Shown here one piece after another: positions 35,401-43,900 of a DNA stretch of 64,000 nt; the stretch's first letter is position 1; each line of letters opens with the position of its first letter. The notes beneath the pieces are model-generated. The model saw only the letters and a program-made list of their open reading frames with translations. It was not told the DNA's origin and searched no databases. The stretch spans positions 1,178,001 through 1,242,000 of the forward strand of contig NZ_JAPEOZ010000001.1 of the NCBI RefSeq assembly GCF_026340655.1, given 5' to 3'. The DNA comes from Streptomyces sp. NBC_01275 (GTDB taxonomy: Bacteria; Actinomycetota; Actinomycetes; Streptomycetales; Streptomycetaceae). The translations under genes and the position numbers were made by a program.

Positions 35401-37945
35401 CGACGAACCGGCGCACGCCGGCGTCGACAAGTGACTGCACCGCCGGGGCGAACCGCACGGCCTCGCGCACCTGCCGCACCCAATACTGCGGCGTCAGCAG
35501 TTCGGGACCGATCGGCGCACCGGACACCGTGGAGCACACACCAATTCGTGGCGCCTGATACGCCACCGATCCGGCGACCTGCTCGTACTCGGCGAGCATC
35601 GGCTCCATCAACGCCGAATGGAAGGCGTGACCGACCGTCAGCCGGGTCGTCTTCACACCCTCGTCCGCCAGCCGGTCCTCCAGTGCGACGATCGCCGCCG
35701 TCTCGCCCGAGAACACCATCGCCGCAGGCGCATTCACGGCCGCCAACGAGACCGTCCCGGCCGTGAGCAGTTCCAGCGCCCGCTCCTCCGACACCGCGGC
35801 GGCGAGCATCGCTCCATCGGTCGGCAGCGCGCCCATCAATCGGCCACGGGCGGCAACGAGCCGACACGCGTCGGCCAGCGACCACACCTCGGCCGCATAG
35901 GCCGCGGCCAGCTCACCGATCGAATGCCCGACCACCACATCCGGGGTCACGCCGAACGACTCCAAGAGGCGATACAGCGCCACCTCGAACGCGAACAGCG
36001 CAGGCTGCGTGAATTCCGTCCGGTCCAGCGGGGCCATGCGCTCGGTGTCGCCGACGCTGTTCCCGGCGCCACCGGTCTCGCCGAACATGACCTCGCGCAG
36101 CGATACCCCCAGCAGGGCATCGAATTCCGCGCACACCTCGTCGAGGGCAGCGGCGAACACCGGGAACGCGGCAGCCAACCCTGCGCCCATACCGACACGT
36201 TGTGCGCCCTGACCGGTGAACAGGAAGGCCGTCTCGCCGGTGGTGGCGACACCTGACGCAACATGCGGGGATGCCGAACCCGCGGCCAGGGCCGTGAGGC
36301 CGGCGAGCAGACCGGCCCGGTCGGCGCCGAGCACCGCGCCGCGCCGACCCAGCTGGGCGCGCGCAGCGGTCAGGACGGCAGCGACATCGGCGTCATCTGC
36401 CTCGGGGTGGTCGGCGAGCCAAGCCAGCAGTCGGCTCGCCTGTGCCCGGAGCGCGGTCTCCGACTTGGCCGAGAGCAACCACGGTGCCCGCAGCGTCGGC
36501 GGGCCCGACTCCGACTGCTGTACAGCAGCGTCCGGTCCTGTCACCGGATCGACGGCACGGTCGCGCGGCGCCTCTTCGAGGATCACGTGAGCGTTGGTCC
36601 CGCTGATCCCGAAGGACGACACGCCTGTCCGACGCGGACGATCGAGCTCCGGCCACTGCTGAGCCTGCGTCAGCAGTTTCACCGTGCCCGCCGACCAATC
36701 GACCTCGGAAGTCGGCTCGTCCACGTGCAGAGTCGAGGGCATGACCCCCTTGCGCATCGCCATGACCATCTTGATCACGCCCGCGACACCCGCCGCGGCC
36801 TGCGTGTGACCAATATTCGACTTCACAGAACCCAACCACAACGGGTTGTCGTCCCCACGGGCCTGACCGTAAGCAGCCAGCAGCGCCTGCGCCTCGATCG
36901 GATCACCCAGCCGCGTACCCGTACCGTGCGCCTCCACGACATCCACCTCGGACGCCGACAGCCGCGCGTTGGCCAGCGCGGCCCGTATGACCCGCTCCTG
37001 CGCAGGCCCGTTCGGCGCGGTCAGCTGGCTGCTCGCACCGTCCTGGTTCACCGCGGAACCCCGTACGACGGCCAGCACCCGATGCCCGTTGCGCCGGGCC
37101 TCCGACAGCCGCTCCAGGACCAGTACGCCCACGCCCTCCGCCCAGCCCGTGCCCTCCGCCGAGGACGAGAACGCCTTGCACCGCCCGTCCGGCGACAACC
37201 CACGCTGCCGAGAGAACTCCACGAACGTGCCCGGTGTCGCCATCACCGTCACACCACCGGCGAGCGCCATCGAACACTCACCCTGACGCAGCGACTGAGC
37301 AGCAAGATGAAGCGCGACCAGCGAGGACGAGCACGCTGTGTCGACCGTGACCGCCGGGCCCTCCAGCCCCAGGGTGTAGGACAGACGACCCGACGCGACG
37401 CTGCCCGCGCTTCCGGTCAGCATGTAGCCCTCGAAGCCCTCGGGCGCGTTGGGGCGGGAGCCGTAGTCGTCGTACATGACGCCCATGTACACCCCGGTAC
37501 GGGTGCCCCTCAGCGTGGTCGGGGCGATGCCCGCGTGTTCGAAAGCCTCCCAGCCGGTCTCCAGGAGCAGCCGCTGCTGCGGGTGCATCGCCGTCGCCTC
37601 GCGCGGGCTGATGCCGAAGAACTCGGCGTCGAACCGGTCCGCCTCGTACAGGAAGCCGCCTTCGCGGATGTACGAGGTCCCGAGGTGGTCGGGGTCCGGG
37701 TGGTACAGGTTCTCCAGGTCCCAGCCGCGGCCCTCCGGGAAGGGACCGACCGCGTCACGTTCGGCGCTCAGCAGCTCCCACAGGTCTTCCGGGGAGGCGA
37801 TACCGCCCGGGAGTCGGCATGCCATGCCCACGATCGCGATCGGCTCGTGTGCGCGCTCCTCCAGATCCTGCACACGCTGACGGCTCTCCCGCAGATCGAC
37901 CGTTGCCCGCTTGAGGTAGTCGCGAAGTTTCTGCTCGTTGTCCAT
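26465..37945 (-). CDS. Modular type I PKS, modules 4-5 plus thioesterase
   Basis: This 3826-residue protein starts with a coiled-coil docking segment (residues 1-33). Module 4 is KS (Cys near 205) - AT (GHSIGE near 674, HAFHS: malonyl) - DH (HTAFGAVLLP near 982) - KR (TGGAGGLG near 1429) - ACP (GFDSL near 1737). Module 5 is KS (Cys near 1970) - AT (GHSIGE near 2439, HAFHS: malonyl) - DH (HTVFGAVLMP near 2750) - KR (TGGTGGIG near 3189, LDD) - ACP (GFDSL near 3495). A terminal thioesterase has GYSAGG near 3679. All active-site residues are present, so each module should add a two-carbon unit and leave a double bond. The KRs are of the B type (VDD, LDD), predicting E geometry. The thioesterase should release the free acid. 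The gene starts 2 bp after the upstream PKS stop. Confidence 0.95.
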   Translation of the reverse strand: MDNEQKLRDYLKRATVDLRESRQRVQDLEERAHEPIAIVGMACRLPGGIASPEDLWELLSAERDAVGPFPEGRGWDLENLYHPDPDHLGTSYIREGGFLYEADRFDAEFFGISPREATAMHPQQRLLLETGWEAFEHAGIAPTTLRGTRTGVYMGVMYDDYGSRPNAPEGFEGYMLTGSAGSVASGRLSYTLGLEGPAVTVDTACSSSLVALHLAAQSLRQGECSMALAGGVTVMATPGTFVEFSRQRGLSPDGRCKAFSSSAEGTGWAEGVGVLVLERLSEARRNGHRVLAVVRGSAVNQDGASSQLTAPNGPAQERVIRAALANARLSASEVDVVEAHGTGTRLGDPIEAQALLAAYGQARGDDNPLWLGSVKSNIGHTQAAAGVAGVIKMVMAMRKGVMPSTLHVDEPTSEVDWSAGTVKLLTQAQQWPELDRPRRTGVSSFGISGTNAHVILEEAPRDRAVDPVTGPDAAVQQSESGPPTLRAPWLLSAKSETALRAQASRLLAWLADHPEADDADVAAVLTAARAQLGRRGAVLGADRAGLLAGLTALAAGSASPHVASGVATTGETAFLFTGQGAQRVGMGAGLAAAFPVFAAALDEVCAEFDALLGVSLREVMFGETGGAGNSVGDTERMAPLDRTEFTQPALFAFEVALYRLLESFGVTPDVVVGHSIGELAAAYAAEVWSLADACRLVAARGRLMGALPTDGAMLAAAVSEERALELLTAGTVSLAAVNAPAAMVFSGETAAIVALEDRLADEGVKTTRLTVGHAFHSALMEPMLAEYEQVAGSVAYQAPRIGVCSTVSGAPIGPELLTPQYWVRQVREAVRFAPAVQSLVDAGVRRFVEVGPDAVLAALTRQTLIDEVASRSLVAAASRRGVDEVDQFLRLLAAAHCSGVTVDWAPLSPGRPVTHLDLPVYAFQHRRYWVQPDDGALGDMGRAGLAALDHPMLRVAAPLAGRDEWLFSGRLSTADQPWIADHTAFGAVLLPGTGFVDLALAAGSRLELPVVDELVLSTPLLFDGAAAVDVQVAVTEPDHTGRRRLSIHSRAVTGAARSDPGEPDWTLHATGTLAPADGVTPAWIDPDWPPADGTPIDGTRLYDRLADLGFGYGPSFQGVRAAWTSGDDVFAEVTLDETTAGRAAGFGVHPALLDATFHAAIDGLADDLPDGRLPLPFSFGGVRLFRPGATAVRARIIRSGPGKVRIDACDAAGAAVLSIDAVLARPADARALAGARSPLYALDWTPVTAPAVSDQQLVALGRPVAGCAETFGDVAAFATGGGHTGAAVVWSPETASADGDDVPATIRTAVHNALAVLRDWLAEPGCADSTLIVLTRNGAGLPGETPDPAAAAVRGLVRSAQSEHPGRIVQVDLDDNDLADLHQRIAAAVATDEPQLAIRDGAMVAPRLIRTTTVESTGEHFGGGTVLITGGAGGLGAVTARHLVTRHGVRRLLLASRRGFAAPGVAELVTELTALGADVRVAACDVSDRAAVAALLESVPAHESVTAVVHTAGVVDDGTIETLTAEQVDRVLAPKVDAAWHLHELTRDMDLSAFVLFSSAGPLLGGQGQGNYAAANAAMDALAQARRSAGLPAHSLAWGLWKRGMAEALNDPGAEHLVRQIRTRLGLSPIEPDTGMQMFDNALTTGEPMLMTALLDTPALTALGRLGTLPAVLRGLIHVPSRGQIADSPLRQRLLDAPADQWEALIRNEVRAIAAAVLGHESADAIDPESPFADLGFDSLGGVEFRNRVTAATGVQLPSTLVFDYPTPAAVAGFLRTRVDASAPTRPRPASTRARARADEPIAIVGMSCRYPGGVENPDQLWELIAGRVDAITPIPGDRGWDLDHLYDADPGKPGKIYTREGGFLHAAGDFDAAFFGIGPREAAAMDPQQRLLLEASWEALEDAGIDPTSLHGSDTGVYAGVMYQDYGYTAREAADGAAEGYLATGSAGSVVSGRVSYALGLEGPAVTVDTACSSSLVALHLAVQALRAGETSLVLASGVTVMSTPLLFVEFSRQRALSPDGRCKAFSSAADGVSWSEGVGVLALERLSDAQRNGRPVLAVIRGSAINQDGASNGLTAPNGPSQERVIAQALVNAGVAAVEVDAVEAHGTGTTLGDPIEAQALINAYGQDRAEPLRIGSLKSNIGHAQAAAGVGGVIKMVQAMRHEVLPPTLHVDAPSPHVEWSAGAVRILTEAEPWPVGERPRRAGVSSFGISGTNAHVILEEAPAVPPRPVDPPRPSAMPLLLSARTTAALRTQARRLYDALRERPELDLTDVAVTLALHRARLEQRAAVVGSDRETLLAALARLAADETGPGIANGAGQTGTTAFLFTGQGAQRIGMGAGLYRAFPVFAAALDEVCAEFDAHLGHSLRDVMFGAQRTGIGQEAGELDALAAASGATAETLLDRTEYTQPALFAFEVAMYRLVESLGVTPDAVAGHSIGELAAAYVAGVWSLSDACRLVAARGRLMGALPTGGSMLAAAVPEGRAVELLAAGNADPAVAAVALAAVNAPDAVVFSGDTEAVSALESSLVAEGVKTNRLRVSHAFHSALMDPMLTEFAEIAAGLTYHAPRIPLCSTVSGAFADDSVGTPEYWVRQVREAVRFAPAVRSLLDSGVRLFVELGPDAVLTTMTGATLATDLAARASVVAGSRRTVAEPEQLVAALATAHCAGRPVRWAAYFGARPQARITLPTYPFQHERFWLLPAEAAAPLAGADSVDHPLLHAQVQLAGKDEWLFTGRLSLRTHPWLADHTVFGAVLMPGTGFVELALAAGARLGVPRLAELVLAAPLILTTDGAADIQLAVGEPDADGHRTVAVHARVADAWVLHARGLLTPAAPTAAPGWSQVWPPVAGDPVDGQQVYRALGDLGFGYGPVFQGVRAAWSRGEEVFADLALDTDTAARATAFGLHPALLDAVFHAAVDHLAEGGPDGRVPLPFAFDGVQLAQSGAGALRVRIARIAPNTLCVDAVDATGALVLSMESVRARPIERQALAQLRGAAPLFDLEWVAVPAVSKADAGRIVVLGDPATVEAPEPPTCCVDLAELAVLQDVPDTVVWPAPRKTGAGAADIHAGVLTTLALLQGWIGAEHPGRLAIVTRTAAGLPGEEPDLVGAAVAGLVRSAQSEHPGRFLLIDHDSDALPIKSLADAVAQDEPHMAVREGRLLAPRLQPLPATEPGVPLSFDHGTVLVTGGTGGIGAIVSRHLVAAHGARRLLLASRRGAAADGAAELVAELTDLGAHVRVVACDVTERTAVQALLAGIDADAPLTAVIHAAGVLDDGTLDTLTAAQTTRVLAPKVDAALHLHELTRDLDLSAFVLFSSAAPLLGGQGQGNYAAANSVLDALARVRRSAGLPAHSLAWGLWTVGMAGILGGDGAEQYARQIRARLGLIPIDPDSGMALFDNALATDRATPTTALLDTAALTDLARGGTLPAVLRGMIRVPPAAASSGVSLARQLAALPDADRDGVILREVRNVAAAVLGHLSGDAIDPHAPFTELGFDSLGAVEFRNRLAQLTGLTLPSTLIFDHATAADVAKLVRSRIEESDTGVVEQAPAGVRGTITDLVSAAHRRGELAGAMPLLIASSALMTTYPAGEAAAQRPAAQLLARGAAAPALICIPSFLAGSGPHQFARLARELGGERQVSALRLPGMRAGDDLPATWAAAIESLAAAVASELERSPVALIGYSAGGALAHAVARRLEDDGGELAGVAMIDTYSPEEHELNRLVLTDALGQILSRDNALTPVDDHGLVSMGGYVRIYPEREAKPIAAPTLNLRATVTLSSFGDVDPVPDWQHRGPAEYIEADHFSIIEEQVAETAAHVRRWLDSLSGH

Positions 37946-37947
37946 GT

Positions 37948-40900
37948 CTACCTGCCGAGTTCGTTGTCAAGTGCCGCGAAGAGTTCGTCGTCGGTTGCCA
38001 GGTCGAGGTCGGCGCCGTCGGGGCCGCCGTCCACCGTCCGAAGCAGGCCGCGCAGTCGCGCGGCGTACGTACCTGCCGGTCCGTCGCCGTCCGACGGGCC
38101 GGCGGCCGAGAGAGCGGCCTCCAGTGCGTCCAGGGCTGCCTGGACCGGGTCTGCCACTTCGCCGACCAGCTCGCCCCGCAGGTATTCGGCGACGGCTTGG
38201 GTGGTCGGGTGGTCGAAGACGAGCGTGCTGGGCAACCGCAGTTCGGTGGCGGTGTTCAGCCTGTTGCGCAGTTCGACCGCGGTGAGGGAGTCGAAGCCCA
38301 GGTCCAGCAGGCCGCGCTGGACGTCGATCGTCCGCGGGGCCGGGTGGGCCAGGACGATGCCGACCTGTTCCCTGACGAAGTCGAGCAGCAGCTGCTGCTG
38401 CTCTTCCACGTCCAGGCCCGTGAGCCGCTGCGCCAGCGGGATCTCCGCCGGAGCGGAGGTACGCCGGCCGGCTCGGCGCTCGGTGCGCACCAGGCCCCGG
38501 TACAGCTCGGGCAGTGCGTCCCCGAGGCTCCGCAGTACCGCGAGGTCGAGTGCCACCGGCGCGAGCACCGGTCGGGTCCCCGCCTCGCCGTCGGCTTGTG
38601 GCGCCTTGGCTCCGGCCAGGGCCGTGTCGAGGGCCGCGAGTGCCCGGTCGGTCGGCATCGGCAGGATCCCGCTGCGTGCGAGCCTGGCCCGGTCGGCACG
38701 GTCGAGGTCGCTCGCCATGCCGTCCTGCCACATACCCCAGGCGAGGGACACGGCGGGCAGGCCCTCGGCGCGCCGGTGTTCGGCGAGCGCGTCCAGGAAG
38801 GTGTTGCCGGCGGCGTAGCCGGCCTGTCCGGCGTTGCCCACCAGGCCGGCGACGGAAGAGAAGAGGACGAAGTCCGTCAGCTCCAGTCCGGCGGTCAGCT
38901 CGTGCAGGTTCCAGGCGGCTTCCACCTTCGGCCGCAGGACCCGGGAGAGGCTCTCCGGGCTCATGGCCTCCAGCGTGGCGTCCTCGACGACTCCGGCCGC
39001 GTGCACGACCGCGGTGAGCGGGTGCTCGACCGGGATCGAGGCGAGCAGCCCGGCCAGCGCGTCGCGGTCGGCCGCGTCGCATGCCGCGACCCGTACGTCC
39101 GCGCCGAGCGCCGCCAGTTCGGCGACCAGGTCCTCCGCTCCGCCTCGCCGGCTGGTGAGCAGCAGGCGACGGGCGCCGTGGCCGGTCACCAGGTGCCGGG
39201 CGACCTGGGCTCCGAGTGCGCCCGTGCCACCGGTGATCAGGACCGTGCGCTCCGGGTCGAACGCGTCGTCGACGGCCGGGGTCCGGACCGGGTACGGGAC
39301 CTTGGCGAGCCGGGTCACGTAGGCCTGTCCCTCGTGCAGTTCGAGCTGCGGTCGGGGGTCGGCCAGGGCCGCGGCCAGCAGCTCGCGGCCGGCCGGCAGG
39401 CCGTCCGTGATCACGTGCTGGAAACGTCCCGGGTGTTCCGACTCGGCGGTCCGCATCAGCCCGGAGAGTGCGCTGTGCGCCAGTTCCCCGGTGCTGACCA
39501 CGGCGAGCCGCGCTCCGGCCGACGCGTCGGTGGCGAGCCACTGCCGCAGAACCGCCAGCACCTCCTCCGTGACCCGGCCGGTCTCCTGCGGAGTGGCCGG
39601 GCGTACCGGAAGGACGACCACGTCGGGTGCGGCCGCGCCGTCCGCCGTCGAGGCGGCCAGGTCGGCGAGGTCGGCGTGGTGCTCGGCGACGAGTCCGAGG
39701 TCGGCCTCGCCGAGGACCACGATGGTCGGGTCGCCGCCGGTGGGGAGTTCCGCACCGGCCCGCTCCACCGCGTACACGTGCTGGTCGGAGGGGCGGGTCA
39801 GCGCGGTCCCCGCCGGCAGGGCCCGCAGGGCGAGCGATGCGACGGTGGCGACCGGCGCGCCCGTCTCGTCGGCGATGCTGACCGCGACCGTTCCGTCCGG
39901 GCCGGCCGACAGCTTGACCCGCAGGGCGCCGGTCCGGGACCCGGTCAGCTGGACGCCGCCGAAGGAGAAGGGCAGCCGTAGTTCGGCCGACTCCTCCAGG
40001 AGCAGTGCGTGCAACGCGGCGTCGAACAGTGCCGGGTGCAGGGCGAATCCATCAGGGTCGACGGACAGCCGTATCTCGGCGTAGAGGTCCTCGCCCGAGC
40101 GCCATGCCGCCTGGAGGCCCTGGAAGGCGGGGCCGTAGCCGTAGCCCTGGTCGGCGAGGCGGTCGTACAGGTCCTCGACCGGCTGGGATTCGGCGCCGGC
40201 CGGAGGCCAGGACGCGAGGTCGGGTTCGGGGCCGCCGGGAACGGCGGCCACCACGGTTCCGGTGGCGTGCCGGTTCCAGACGTCGCCTTCCTGGTCCCCG
40301 CGCGAGTGGACGGCGACGGGCCTGCGGCCGTCTGAGTCGGGGCCGCCGACGGTGATCTGGAGCTGGAGCGCACCCTCGTCGGGAAGGACCAGGGGTGCCT
40401 GGAGGGCGAGTTCCTCCAGCCGCTCGCAGCCGAGTGCGGCGCCCGCGTGGAGCGCGAGCTCCACCAGGGCCGTGCCCGGGACCAGCAGGGTGCCGGCGAC
40501 GGCGTGGTCGGCGAACCAGGGGTGGCTGCGGGCCGAGATCCGGCCGGTGAACAGGACACCGTCGGAGTCGGCGAGCGGAACCGCGGCCCCCAGCAGCGGG
40601 TGCCGTGCGGAGTCGAGTCCGGCCGAGGCGACGTCGCCGCCGCCGGGCCCCTCCGTGAGCCAGTAGCGCCGGCGCTGGAAGGGGTAGGTCGGCAGGTCCG
40701 CGGCCGGTCCGGCGTTCTCCCCGAACAGTGCGCGCCAGTCCACCGGCACGCCCCGTACGTGGGCGTGGGCCAGGGCGGTGACGGCGGTGTGCGGCTCGTG
40801 GCGCCCGCCGCGCAGCACCGGGACCAGGAGCGAACCCGCGTCGAGGAAGTCCTGCCCCATCGCGCTGAGCACACCGTCCGGGCCGAGCTCCAGGAAGGTC

Positions 40901-43900
40901 CGTACGCCTTCGGCCTCCAGGGCGCGTGCCGCGTCCAGGAAGCGCACGGGCCGGCGGACGTGCCGGACCCAGTACTCGGGCGTGGTCAGTTCCTCGGCGC
41001 CGACCGGCTGCCCGGTCAGGGTGGAGACGATCGGGATGGTGGGCGCGGCGAACGTGAGCCCCTTCGCGACCGTTTGGAATTCCTCCAGCATCGCGTCCAT
41101 GTGCGGGGAGTGGAAGGCGTGGCTGACGCGCAGTCGCTTGGTCTTGCGTCCCTGGGCGGAGAGTTCGGCTCCGATGGCCTCGACGGCTTCCGCGTCGCCC
41201 GAGAGCACCACGGAGGTGGGGCCGTTGACGGCGGCGATGCCCAGCAGGTCCTCCCGTCCGGCGAGCAGCGGCAGCACCTCCTGCTCCTCGGCCTGCACGG
41301 CGAGCATCGCGCCGCCGCCGGGCAGTGCCTGCATCAGCCGGCCGCGGGCCGCGACGAGCTGCGCCGCGTCCGCCAGCGAGAGGACGCCGGCGACGTGCGC
41401 GGCGGCCAGCTCACCGATGGAGTGGCCCGCGAGGAAGTCCGGCCGTACGCCCCAGCCCTCGAGGAGCCGGAAGAGCGCGACCTCGGTTGCGAACAGGGCG
41501 GCCTGCGTGAAGCCGGTCTGGTCAAGCGGCGCCGGGTCCTCACCGAAGAGGACGTCGAGCAGCGGCGTTTCCAGCCATGGGTCGAGCTCTTCGCATACGG
41601 CGTCCAGGGCCTCGGCGTAGGCGGGGTAGGCGGTGTACAGCTCCCGGCCCATGCCGAGTCGCTGGCTGCCCTGACCGGTGAAGAGGAAGGCCGTACGGCC
41701 GTCCACGGGTGTACCCCGCACGGTCAGTGCCGCGAGTCCGTCGACCGCTTCGGTGGCGGTGGAGGCCACCACCACGGCGCGGTGCGGCAGTCCGGCCCGT
41801 CCGACGGCCAGGGTCCGGCCCGTCGACGCCAGGTCCTGCTGCCCGGTGTCGGCGAGGGCCGCGCCGACCTGGTCGGCCTGCGCCAGCAGGGCCGCGTCGT
41901 TGTGCGCGGACAGCAGCAGCGGCACGACCGGCATCGGCTCGGCCGGCGGGACCGTCCCCTCGACCGGCGGCTGCTCCACGATGACGTGGGCATTGGTGCC
42001 GCTGATGCCGAAGGAGGACACGCCTGCCCGGCGCGGCCGCTCGGACTCGGGCCACGGCACCGCCTCGGTGAGCAGTTCCACCTCGCCGGCGGACCAGTCC
42101 ACGTGCGGGCTGGGCTCGTCGATGTGGAGGCTCTTGGGGAGCACCCCGTGCTGCATCGCCATGACCATCTTGATGACGCCGGCCACACCGGCGGCGGCCT
42201 GGGAGTGTCCGATGTTGGACTTCAGGGAGCCCATCAGGAGGGGCGACGGGCGCTCCTGCCCGTAGGTGGCGAGTACGGCCTGGGCCTCGATCGGGTCGCC
42301 CAGCGTGGTGCCGGTGCCGTGGGCCTCCAGCGCGTCGACGTCCGCGGTGGTCAGGCCCGCGTTGGTCAGGGCTTGGCGGATCACCCGCTCCTGGGAGGGG
42401 CCGTTGGGGGCGGTGAGGCCGTTGCTCGCACCATCCTGGTTGACGGCGGTTCCGCGGATCACGCCGAGGATCCGGCGGCCGTTGCGCCGGGCGTCGGAGA
42501 GCCGCTCCAGCAGGAGGATTCCGGCGCCTTCGGCCCAGGCCGCCCCGTCCGCCTGCGCGGAGAAGGACTTGCAGCGGCCGTCCGGCGACAGGGCGCGCTG
42601 CCGGCTGAACTCGACGAACAGGGTGGGCGCGGCCAGTACGGTCACACCGCCGGCCAGGGCCAGCCCGCATTCGCCGTTCCGCAGCGCCTGCGCGGCGAGG
42701 TGGACGGAGACGAGAGAGGAGGAGCAGGCGGTGTCGACGGTGATCGCCGGTCCCTGCAGGCCGAAGGTGTAGGCGACGCGGCCGGAGGCGACACTGACCG
42801 TGCTGCCGACCGACAGGTAGCCCTCCAGGGCCTCGGGGGCGTCCTTCAGTCGTGCCGCGTAGTCGTTGGCCATGACACCGGCGAACACACCGGTCTGGCT
42901 GCCCTTGAGAGAGGTCGGGTCGATGCCCGCGCGCTCGAAGGCCTCCCAGCAGATTTCCAGCAGCAGGCGCTGCTGCGGGTCGATGGCGATGGCCTCCCGG
43001 GCGCTCACCCCGAAGAGCTCGGGGTCGAACTGCGGAGCCTCGTAGAGGAATCCGCCGTGCCGGGTGTACGAGGTGCCCACGTGGTCGGGGTCCGTGTCGT
43101 ACAGGCCGTCCAGGTCCCAGCCGCGGTCGTCCGGGAACGGGCCGATGGCGTCCCGCTCGTCGGACAGCAGCGCCCACAGCTCCTCCGGGGAGCTGACCTC
43201 GCCCGGGTAGCGGCAGGCCATCGCGACGATCGCGATCGGCTCGTCGGAGGCGCCGACGACCGGTTCGGCCACGGCCACCGCGGCGGCCGAGCCGAGCAGT
43301 TCGGTCCGCAGGAAGCCGGCCAGCTCGCCCGTGTTCGGGTAGTCGAACACCAGCGTCGCGGGCAGCTTCAGACCTGCGGCCGCGTTCAGCCGGTTGCGCA
43401 GTTCCACTGCCTTGAGCGAGTCGAAGCCCAGCTCGTTGAAGGCCCGGTCGGGCGCGACCTGGTCGGCGTCGGTGTGCCCCAGTACGGAGGCCACCACGCC
43501 GCGGACCAGTTCCAGCAGCGCGCGCTCCTGGTCCTGGAGGGCCAGGGGCGCCAGGCGTTCCTGGAGGGAGTTCCCGCCCGTCTGCTCGCCGACGGCGGCG
43601 CGCCGCGCCGGGCGCACCAGGCCGTGGAAGAGCGCGGGCAGGGTGCCGTCCTCGCTCTGTGCCCGCAGTCCGGTGTAGTCCAGCAGCGCCGGAACGAGCA
43701 CCGGCCGACGGGTCGCGAGGGCCGCGTCGAACAGCGCCAGCCCCTGCTCTCTGCCGATGGGGGCGATGCCGCCCCGCGACATGCGGGCGAGGTCGGCGTC
43801 GGTCAGGTGACCGGTCATCCCGCTGCCCTCGGCCCACAGGCCCCAGGCCAGCGACGTACCGGGCAGGCCCAGGGCCTGGCGGTGGTGCGCGAGGGCGTCC

